From NCBI RefSeq assembly GCF_013249065.1, contig NZ_JABRWQ010000001.1, forward strand, positions 248,001-312,000: a stretch of DNA of 64,000 nt, in the 5' to 3' direction. The notes under the pieces are model-generated. The model was not told the DNA's origin. It did not search any database and saw only the letters and a program-made list of their open reading frames with translations. Shown here piece after piece: positions 1-7,477 of this stretch (positions within the stretch are counted from its first letter, which is position 1; each line of letters starts with the position of its first letter). This stretch comes from Winogradskyella litoriviva (GTDB lineage: Bacteria > Bacteroidota > Bacteroidia > Flavobacteriales > Flavobacteriaceae). Made by a program: the position numbers and the translations under genes.

Positions 1-17
1 GAGAAGTGAAAATATAA
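1..17 (+). repeat. 17-bp direct repeat, copy 1
   Basis: The first 17 bases, GAGAAGTGAAAATATAA, recur exactly at 1337-1353 just upstream of the first susC. The two copies flank the LacI regulator gene in the same orientation. No function can be assigned; a shared leader element or a duplication scar are both possible. Confidence 0.6.
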
Positions 18-32
18 GTTTTGAATATGCGG

Positions 33-40
33 CAAAGATA
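33..40 (-). promoter_or_regulatory. possible -7 element of a leftward gene outside the window
   Basis: On the minus strand this reads TATCTTTG, a match to the Bacteroidota -7 consensus TAnnTTTG. A TTG triplet lies about 18 bases upstream. If real, it would drive a gene lying left of the window edge, back from the end of the LacI gene. This is inferred from sequence match only. Confidence 0.25.
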
Positions 41-71
41 TAAAAGTTTTTAATACAACAAGGATAAATTT

Positions 72-1118
72 CTATTTGGTAGATTCTCGCTCCACTAATT
101 CTGTATTTATTACAACCGTTTGAAATTGTTCTTCCTCTATACTAAACTCTGATTCTATTTTATCTATTAACAAATCTGCAGCACGCTCTCCCATTAGCTG
201 CGCATGCTGACTAACAGTGGTTAATGTCGGTGTTGAATGCTTAGATAGCACACCATCTGTAAAGCCAATAACCTGTATATCATTTGGTACATTTAAGCCC
301 ATTCTTCTTGCGACTTTCATAGCAGATAAGGCATACAATTCATTTACAGCGAATACTCCATCTATATATTTATGAGCTTTAAAAAGATGTTCAATCTCTG
401 TTTCTAACTTTTCTAAATGTACTTCATAATCTAACGTATCATCCATTTTAAGAATGAGTTCCGCTTGTGGTGTTATTTTATTTTCTTCTAAAGCCTGCAA
501 ATAACCCTGAGTTCTTAACCTTCCGACACTTACATAATCTTTTGTTGTTATTAAGGCAATATGTTTACAATTGTTTGAGATCAATTTTTGTACAGCATTT
601 TTAGCGCCATTAAAATCATCCACTATAACTTTATCGCATTTTATATCAGAAACTACTCTATCAAACATTACAATTGGCATACCTTGGCTCATCGTTTCAT
701 TATAGTGATGATAGTCTTGCTGAAGCAATGTTTCCTTAGACATTGATAAAATAAATCCATCTATACTACCATTAGCAAGCATTTCCATATTTATTACCTC
801 CTTTGAAAAAGACTCATTAGATAAACCTATAATTACATTATACCCTCTTTTATTGGCCACTAATTCTACACCTCTAATGACCTTAGAAAAAAAGTGGTGC
901 ACAATTTCTGGAATAATAATCCCTATCGTATTTGTTTTCCTGTTTTTTAGACTAAGTGCAATATTGTTTGGTCTATAATTGTAAAGCTTTGCAAATGCTT
1001 GAACTTTCTGAATAGTATCTGCACTAATTTCCTTACTATTTTTTAATGCCTTTGAGACAGTAGAAATAGAAACATCTAACTCTCTAGCAATTTGTTTTAA
1101 GGTAATTTTTCTTTTCAT
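72..1118 (-). CDS. LacI-family transcriptional regulator of the alpha-glucan locus
   Basis: This 348-residue protein has the LacI/GalR layout. An N-terminal helix-turn-helix spans residues 4-25 (TLKQIARELDVSISTVSKAL), followed by a periplasmic-binding-protein-like sugar sensor (TIGIIIPEIVHHFFSKVIRG onward). Length is normal for the family. It is divergent from the susC/susD/susE/GH13 genes, and a near-perfect palindrome lies in the 270-bp intergenic region, so it probably controls that operon in response to a malto-oligosaccharide or related sugar. Ligand and sign of regulation are inferred from context. ATG start; the gene ends near the window edge. Confidence 0.9.
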   Translation of the reverse strand: MKRKITLKQIARELDVSISTVSKALKNSKEISADTIQKVQAFAKLYNYRPNNIALSLKNRKTNTIGIIIPEIVHHFFSKVIRGVELVANKRGYNVIIGLSNESFSKEVINMEMLANGSIDGFILSMSKETLLQQDYHHYNETMSQGMPIVMFDRVVSDIKCDKVIVDDFNGAKNAVQKLISNNCKHIALITTKDYVSVGRLRTQGYLQALEENKITPQAELILKMDDTLDYEVHLEKLETEIEHLFKAHKYIDGVFAVNELYALSAMKVARRMGLNVPNDIQVIGFTDGVLSKHSTPTLTTVSQHAQLMGERAADLLIDKIESEFSIEEEQFQTVVINTELVERESTK

Positions 1119-1262
1119 TTTTTAGCTGTAAATATGGAACGAAGATAATTGAAAAAACAAGATGATTATTATTGATTTCCCAATTTTAATACTAAAAAGT
1201 AGAAATCCTTTATTTTTTTTATTATTTTGATAATAATTCCATTTTTATTTAAAAGTTTTTAA

Positions 1263-1280
1263 CACGCAAACGTTTTCGTG
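1263..1280. promoter_or_regulatory. LacI-type operator candidate upstream of the first susC
   Basis: CACGCAAACGTTTTCGTG is an 18-bp palindrome with a single mismatched pair and the central AACGTT/CG typical of LacI/GalR operators. It lies between the divergent LacI gene and susC, about 110 bp before the susC start. It is the likely binding site of the adjacent regulator (inference). Confidence 0.6.
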
Positions 1281-1336
1281 ACTTTCGTCATATTATTTAA
1301 CACTCCAAACACATTAAATTTACCTAGATTTAACCC

Positions 1337-1353
1337 GAGAAGTGAAAATATAA
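1337..1353 (+). repeat. 17-bp direct repeat, copy 2
   Basis: Exact second copy of the 17-mer found at 1-17. It lies in the leader of the first susC, 35 bp before its ATG. Confidence 0.6.
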
Positions 1354-1388
1354 ATCAATTAACTAAGTAATTAACTTAAAAATAGTGT

Positions 1389-4300
1389 ATGAAAACATTT
1401 TTAAATGCTTTACTATTCTGTCTCATTTTGCTTCCAGCAACTTTGATGGCGCAATCTACTGCGACAGGTACAGTTACAGATAAAGCAAATGCCATGCCTT
1501 TACCAGGCGTTAATGTCATTATAAAAGGTACTACCAGAGGAACTGTAACAGATTTTGATGGTAAATATTCGTTAGAAGTAAGCCAAGGTGAAGTCCTTGT
1601 TTTTTCTTATGTTGGTTACACCACTCAAGAAATTGTTTTTAATGGTCAATCTCCAATAGATGTTACCATTGTAGAAGATGCTTCACAATTAGATGAAGTA
1701 GTATTAATTGGTTATGGATCTGTAAAGAAAGAAGACGCAACAGGTTCTGTGGATGTCGTTTCATCAAAAGACTTTAATCAAGGATCAATTGTCTCTACCG
1801 ATCAATTATTAAGTGGTAAAGCCGCAGGTGTAAGAATTACTACATCTGGAGGATCACCAGATGCTGCTCCAAATATTAGAATTAGAGGTGGATCATCATT
1901 AAATGCGCAGAATAGCCCATTAATTGTTATTGATGGTGTTGCCATTGGCAATGATAATCCGGCTGGTGTTTCTAACCCATTAACACTTGTTAACCCAAAT
2001 GATATAGAAAGTTTTTCTATATTAAAAGATGCCTCTGCTACTGCTATTTATGGTTCTAGAGCATCAAATGGTGTAATTATTATAACTACAAAAAAGGGAA
2101 CCTCAGGTGGACCTCAATATAACTTTTCTACGGATTATTCAATAAGTTCTATTGGCGACGGTTTAGATATGATGAACGGAGCCGAGTTTACACGTTTTAT
2201 TCAAGAATACCATCCTAGCGAAGTTGGTAATTTAGGTGTTGCAGCAGGTTCAGTAAGCACAAGTGAAACTGTTACAAATACTTTAAACGGAAGACAAATA
2301 TACAATACAAACTGGAGAGATGCTATAATAAGAACAGCAACAACATCTAACACAAACTTTAGCGCTAGAGCTAATCTTTTTGACAAAGTTCCTTTCCGTG
2401 GATCAGTAGGTTATACATATGCTGAAGGTGTTGTTAAAAATGATGATTACGAACGATTAACAATGTCTGTTAAATTAACTCCAAAATTGTTAAATGACAA
2501 TTTAAAAATTGATGTAAATGCGAAAAGTATTTTTGCATTTAAAAATGCCATTGATTCAGATGGAGCTATAGGTGAAGCGTTATCTTTTGACCCTACAAAA
2601 CCAGTTTATGATAATTCTGAAAGTAATAGATTTGGAGGTTATTATCTAACTTTAGATAATGATGGTGATGCCTTTAGCAGAATCACACAGTCAAACCCGT
2701 TAGCAAGATTAGAACAACGTGAAAGACCAGAAAATGTTTATCGTTTTTTAGGGAATGTTGAATTTGATTATACCATGCCTTTTTTACCAGAACTAAAAGC
2801 TGTAGTTAATTTTGGTTTAGATGCTTCTGGATCTAAAATTGAAGAACGTTTTAGTGATAATGCTTTTGAAACCTATCAATTTGAAGGTGATAATACTGAT
2901 ATTAACACTAATTACGTATTCAATCCAGGTCTTAATTATCTAGAAAATCAAAGAATCACTAACACTACTTTAGATGGGTATTTGCAATACACTAAATTAT
3001 TAAACAATAAATTTATTGATAAATACGACTTACAAGCTGGTTATTCTTATCAGAATTTCAAAAATGATGGAAATCAAAAACGTTATCAATATAATCTAGT
3101 TTCCGGACAAAGAGAAATTGCTTTTAATGAAGCTAATCCTAATAATAGATATTACAATGTATTAAATCTTCAATCATTTTTTGCAAGAGGTAACATTAGT
3201 ATTTTAGAACGCTATTTATTTACTGCTTCAATTAGAGCTGATGGTTCTTCTTTATTTACAGAAGATAATCGTTGGGGTTATTTCCCAGCTGCCGCATTAG
3301 CATGGCAAATAAATGAAGAATCGTTCTTAGCAGATTCTAAAGTAATTAACAATATGAAACTTCGATTAGGTTGGGGTGAAACTGGACAACAAGACATTAC
3401 AGGTACTGTAGGTGGTTACTACCCATCAATACCATTGTTTTCTATTGGAGATTCAAATAGCCAATACTTCCCTAATTCATCTTTATATTCAGCAGAACCA
3501 TTTAACCCAAATTTAACTTGGGAAAAAACAACTACTTATAACATTGGTTTAGATTTCGATTTATTTAATAATGGATTATTGTCTGGATCTTTTGACGTCT
3601 ATAAAAGATACACTAGAGATTTATTGGCTGATGCTCCTGTTCCTCCTGGACAAGCATTGACTAATTCTTTTGTGGATAACATTGGAAAAACTGAAAGTGA
3701 AGGGTTTGAATTAAACCTTAATTTAACACCTATCAATAATGATAACTTAACCGTTAGTCTTGGTGGTAATTTATCTTACAACCAAACAGAAGTTACAGAT
3801 TTAAATGGACTTACTGTTATTAATGCAGGCGGAACATTAAGAGGCACAGGTGCTGAGTTATTCCGTCATGCCGTTGGGGAGCCAGCTACGAGTGCTTATA
3901 TCTACAAACAAGTTTATGACTCGCAAGGAAACCCAATTCCTAATGCCTTTGTAGATTTAAATGGTGATAACGAAATTAACGATAATGACAAGTATTATGC
4001 TCAAACAGCACCTAATTGGACATATGGTTTCAACCTAAATGTAAACTACAAAAATTGGGACTTAAGCTCTAGTTTTAGAGGGCAAGTTGGTGGAAACGTC
4101 TATAATTTTGCACAATTAAATTATGGATTTACTGATAGTGCAGCATTCTCTAGCCAAAATAATTTAACTAACGTACTTAACTTTTATGATGGCGCTGCTA
4201 ATCCAGTAATAGAAAATGTTAATGGAAACATGCAGTTCTCAGATTATTATTTAGAAGACGCTACATTTTTAAGATGTGATAATATAGCATTAGGTTACCG

Positions 4301-4469
4301 TTTCAATGAATTAATAAAAGATGGTTCTTTTAGATTATATGCTGCCGTTACAAACCCATTCTTAATCACGGATTATAGTGGAGAAGATCCTGAAAACTTT
4401 GGAGGTATTGATAGAAACTTTTATCCAAGACCTACTGTTTATACTTTAGGTGTTAATATAGATTTTTAA
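1389..4469 (+). CDS. susC: SusC-like TonB-dependent outer-membrane receptor (alpha-glucan locus)
   Basis: This 1026-residue protein is an outer-membrane, TonB-energised importer of oligosaccharides that works with SusD as lid. A signal peptide ends near LMAQ (residue 22). Next come a carboxypeptidase-regulatory-like beta-sandwich (about 24-105), the segment DEVVLIGYGSVKKEDATGSV, a plug domain with IRIRGGSS and LKDASATAIYGSRASNGVI, and a 22-strand barrel ending in the terminal Phe typical of outer-membrane proteins. No N-terminal STN domain is present, so it is not an anti-sigma-coupled receptor. The susD gene follows after 10 bp. Substrate (malto-oligosaccharides) is inferred from the GH13 amylase downstream. 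Confidence 0.95.
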   Translation: MKTFLNALLFCLILLPATLMAQSTATGTVTDKANAMPLPGVNVIIKGTTRGTVTDFDGKYSLEVSQGEVLVFSYVGYTTQEIVFNGQSPIDVTIVEDASQLDEVVLIGYGSVKKEDATGSVDVVSSKDFNQGSIVSTDQLLSGKAAGVRITTSGGSPDAAPNIRIRGGSSLNAQNSPLIVIDGVAIGNDNPAGVSNPLTLVNPNDIESFSILKDASATAIYGSRASNGVIIITTKKGTSGGPQYNFSTDYSISSIGDGLDMMNGAEFTRFIQEYHPSEVGNLGVAAGSVSTSETVTNTLNGRQIYNTNWRDAIIRTATTSNTNFSARANLFDKVPFRGSVGYTYAEGVVKNDDYERLTMSVKLTPKLLNDNLKIDVNAKSIFAFKNAIDSDGAIGEALSFDPTKPVYDNSESNRFGGYYLTLDNDGDAFSRITQSNPLARLEQRERPENVYRFLGNVEFDYTMPFLPELKAVVNFGLDASGSKIEERFSDNAFETYQFEGDNTDINTNYVFNPGLNYLENQRITNTTLDGYLQYTKLLNNKFIDKYDLQAGYSYQNFKNDGNQKRYQYNLVSGQREIAFNEANPNNRYYNVLNLQSFFARGNISILERYLFTASIRADGSSLFTEDNRWGYFPAAALAWQINEESFLADSKVINNMKLRLGWGETGQQDITGTVGGYYPSIPLFSIGDSNSQYFPNSSLYSAEPFNPNLTWEKTTTYNIGLDFDLFNNGLLSGSFDVYKRYTRDLLADAPVPPGQALTNSFVDNIGKTESEGFELNLNLTPINNDNLTVSLGGNLSYNQTEVTDLNGLTVINAGGTLRGTGAELFRHAVGEPATSAYIYKQVYDSQGNPIPNAFVDLNGDNEINDNDKYYAQTAPNWTYGFNLNVNYKNWDLSSSFRGQVGGNVYNFAQLNYGFTDSAAFSSQNNLTNVLNFYDGAANPVIENVNGNMQFSDYYLEDATFLRCDNIALGYRFNELIKDGSFRLYAAVTNPFLITDYSGEDPENFGGIDRNFYPRPTVYTLGVNIDF

Positions 4470-4479
4470 AAAAAGAATT

Positions 4480-6036
4480 ATGAAAAAAATATTTTTAATT
4501 TTATTGAGTATTGCCACATTTGGTATGTACACATCTTGTGTAGATGATTTAGATACCAAACCAATAACTGAACTTTCTTTAGAAGAGTTATTAGCTTCAG
4601 ACCCAAATGCAGTTGAAGGCTTAGTATCAAGACTTTACTCAACTTTCGCATTAACAGGACCTAGTGGACCTGGAAGCTCAGATATTGATAGTCCTGATCC
4701 AGGTGAGAGTGCATTTTTAAGAGCAATCATCAACTTACAAGACTTTACTGCTGATGCAATGAAGAATAGATGGGGAGATGATGGTTTAGATCAATTAACT
4801 ACAACCTCTGATTGGGATCGTAATAACAAGTTCTTTAAATTATTTTATGATAGAGCTTATTATACAATACCACAATGTAATAACTTCTTACAGGCACTAG
4901 ATGTCGCAGATTTCCCAGATGAAGAAAATATTATTGCCGAAACTCGTTTTTTAAGAGCGTTAGCTTATTACAATATTATTGATGTATTTGGTAAGGGTGT
5001 ATTAGCTACTGAAGTAAACTTTGGACAAACTCAACCTTTACCAGAAGCTTCTAGAATAGAGCTGTTTAACTACGTAGAATCAGAACTTTTAGCTATTGAA
5101 CCTGTAATTAGAACAACATCTAGTTATGGTAGAGCTAATACATATGTTGTAGATATGCTTTTAGCTAAATTATATATCAACGCAGAAGTTTATACAGGTA
5201 CTCCAAGATGGGACGATGCCGCAACATACGTGAAGAAAGTAATCAATGAAGGTGGTTATTCATTAGACTCTAATTTTGTTAGAATCTTCTCTTCAGATAA
5301 TAACAGTTCACCTGAAATAATATTTCCGTTGTTAGCAGAATCTTTAACAAGTCAGAGTTATGGTAACACCACTTATATAGTTAACGGAAGCTTAAGTTCT
5401 GACACTATGCCGTTAGCGCAATTTGGTGCAACAGATGGATGGACAGGTCACAGAGCTTCTAAAGGATGGTACGGTTTGTTTGGCAATAGTGCTGAAGACC
5501 TAAGCGCGTCAAGTGATGTAAGAGCAAGTTTATTTTGGACTACAGGTCACAACTTTGAAATGAGTGATTATAGAGAATGGACTGATGGTTTCCCATCTAT
5601 TAAATTTAGAAATACAGCTTCTGACGGAAGTGGTAGTCCTGTAGCTTTTTCAGCAACAGATTTTCCATTCTATCGTTTATCTGATGCTTATTTAATGTAT
5701 GCCGAGCTTGCTATTAGAGGAGCGGCTGGCACATCTATGAGTGATGCATTAACTTATGTTAATGATGTCCGTACAAGATCCAATGCCGATGCAATTGGGA
5801 CGTCTGATTTAACTTTAGATTTCATCTTAGATGAACGTGCTAGAGAACTAAATTTAGAAGGAATGAGACGAAGTGATTTAATTCGTTTTAACAAATTTAC
5901 AGGAGGAAGCTATATCTGGCCTTGGAAAGGCGGAACTGCAAGTGGATCATCAATATCTAATGACTACAAATTGTTCCCTATTCCAGCGACGGCTCTACAA
6001 GCTAATCCAAACTTAACACAAAATCCAGGATACTAA
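4480..6036 (+). CDS. susD: SusD/RagB-like surface glycan-binding lipoprotein (alpha-glucan locus)
   Basis: This 518-residue protein is the outer-membrane lipoprotein partner of the preceding SusC. The lipobox ends MYTSC with Cys20, followed by acidic residues (VDDLD) as in Bacteroidota surface lipoproteins. SusD features include the TPR-like region with FLRALAYYNIIDVFG, the segment LDFILDERARELNLEGMRRSDLIRF, and the C-terminal KLFPIPATALQANPNLTQNPGY. It starts 10 bp after susC and is followed after 16 bp by the SusE-like gene. The starch specificity is inferred from the amylase two genes away. Confidence 0.95.
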   Translation: MKKIFLILLSIATFGMYTSCVDDLDTKPITELSLEELLASDPNAVEGLVSRLYSTFALTGPSGPGSSDIDSPDPGESAFLRAIINLQDFTADAMKNRWGDDGLDQLTTTSDWDRNNKFFKLFYDRAYYTIPQCNNFLQALDVADFPDEENIIAETRFLRALAYYNIIDVFGKGVLATEVNFGQTQPLPEASRIELFNYVESELLAIEPVIRTTSSYGRANTYVVDMLLAKLYINAEVYTGTPRWDDAATYVKKVINEGGYSLDSNFVRIFSSDNNSSPEIIFPLLAESLTSQSYGNTTYIVNGSLSSDTMPLAQFGATDGWTGHRASKGWYGLFGNSAEDLSASSDVRASLFWTTGHNFEMSDYREWTDGFPSIKFRNTASDGSGSPVAFSATDFPFYRLSDAYLMYAELAIRGAAGTSMSDALTYVNDVRTRSNADAIGTSDLTLDFILDERARELNLEGMRRSDLIRFNKFTGGSYIWPWKGGTASGSSISNDYKLFPIPATALQANPNLTQNPGY

Positions 6037-6052
6037 TACACTAAAATAAACG

Positions 6053-7411
6053 ATGATGAAAAAATTAAAATTTATACTACTAACATTTATCACAGTTGTA
6101 AGTTTTTCAGCTTGTGAAACTGATGATGATTTAGAATTTGTGGCTAATGAGGCTGAGGGCATTGCTTTTAATACCTCTTTTTTAGAAAACTACGTTTTAA
6201 ACTCATCTGTACAAAGTAATCTTGCTGAGCGTTTTACTTGGGACGATGCAGATTTTGGAGTTCCAACAAACATCACATATTACCTTCAAGGTGCAACTAC
6301 ATCAGATTTTTCTGATTACATGGCAGGTGATTTGAACGATTTAGGTTCTAATATTACAAACCCTGAAGCCAATGAAATACCAGTAACTGTTGGGCAAATG
6401 ATTGCATTAGCAGAGGCGGCAGGCTTAACAAATGAACCTGGGACTAATACAGGTATGCTTTATTTTAGACTAATGGCTGTAATTGGTGATGATGGTTTAC
6501 CATCTTATTCTGCAATTCAAGGACTTAATGTTGAGTTACAAGAAGAAACTACAGGTGGTGGTTCTGGTATAGAACCAGCAACTTGGGGTGTAGTAGGTTC
6601 TGGTTACAATGATTGGGGAGGAGCTGGACCAGATGGTCAGTTCTACACAACAAATGAAGCTGACGTTTTTGTTGCGTACGTAACTCTTATTGATGGTGAA
6701 ATTAAATTTAGAGAGAATAACGCATGGGACAGTGACCTTGGTGACAATGATGCAGATGGCACAGTAGAAGCAGGTGGTGCTAATATTGCAGTTACTGCTG
6801 GTACCTATAAAATCACCTTAAATACCGCAGCTGCTACATACACTATGGAAGAGTTTTCTTGGGGAGTTGTAGGTTCTGGTTATAATGATTGGGGAGCTTC
6901 TCCAGATGCAAAATTCTATTACGACTACACTACTGATACCTTTAAAGTAGGTGTTCAGTTAGTTGATGGAGAAATAAAATTTAGACAAAACAATGAATGG
7001 ACAACTGATTTTGGTGATACTGGAGCCGACGGAACTTTAGATGGTGGTGGTGATAATATTGCCGTATCTGCTGGTCATTATAATATTACATTAAATTTTA
7101 ATGATAATACTTACACTATCGAAGCAGGTGATGTTTGGGGTATTGTTGGTTCTGGTTACAATGATTGGGGAGCTTCTCCTGATTTCGCCTTAACTCAAGT
7201 GCAACCTGACATTTACGTTGGTGAAATAGCAACTCTTTTAGATGGTGAAATTAAATTTAGAGCTAATAATGATTGGGCTTCAGACTTTGGTGATACAGGA
7301 GCAGATGGAACTTTAGATGCAGGTGGAGATAATATTGCAGTTACTGCTGGTTTATACCGTGTACAAATGGATACTGCCAATGGAACTTATATGTTAAATA
7401 AAATTCAATAA
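6053..7411 (+). CDS. SusE/SusF-like starch-binding lipoprotein with three tandem repeats
   Basis: The 452-residue protein has a lipobox at SFSAC (Cys21) followed by ETDDD, so it is probably surface-exposed. The N-terminal part (about 30-170) looks like the SusE domain. Three near-identical units of about 92 residues begin with WGxVGSGYNDWG at residues 178, 270 and 362. Each contains a DGEIKFRxNNxW segment and ends in a strand-rich stretch. The layout matches SusE/F proteins, where such units bind alpha-glucans. The units are also closely similar at DNA level, suggesting recent duplication. ATG at 6053, with a second in-frame ATG at 6056. It follows susD by 16 bp in the same operon. Confidence 0.85.
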   Translation: MMKKLKFILLTFITVVSFSACETDDDLEFVANEAEGIAFNTSFLENYVLNSSVQSNLAERFTWDDADFGVPTNITYYLQGATTSDFSDYMAGDLNDLGSNITNPEANEIPVTVGQMIALAEAAGLTNEPGTNTGMLYFRLMAVIGDDGLPSYSAIQGLNVELQEETTGGGSGIEPATWGVVGSGYNDWGGAGPDGQFYTTNEADVFVAYVTLIDGEIKFRENNAWDSDLGDNDADGTVEAGGANIAVTAGTYKITLNTAAATYTMEEFSWGVVGSGYNDWGASPDAKFYYDYTTDTFKVGVQLVDGEIKFRQNNEWTTDFGDTGADGTLDGGGDNIAVSAGHYNITLNFNDNTYTIEAGDVWGIVGSGYNDWGASPDFALTQVQPDIYVGEIATLLDGEIKFRANNDWASDFGDTGADGTLDAGGDNIAVTAGLYRVQMDTANGTYMLNKIQ

Positions 7412-7434
7412 TTAGCATTATTCCCTTATAACCT

Positions 7435-7466
7435 AAAAGGGCTGATATTAATCAGCCCTTTTTTTT
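7435..7466 (+). terminator. intercistronic terminator-like hairpin before the amylase gene
   Basis: A 12-bp stem (AAAAGGGCTGAT / ATCAGCCCTTTT) with a 4-base loop is followed by a run of T. It lies between the SusE-like gene and the GH13 gene in the same orientation, so it may reduce amylase expression relative to the binding proteins. Confidence 0.75.
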
Positions 7467-7477
7467 AAAAAAAATTT

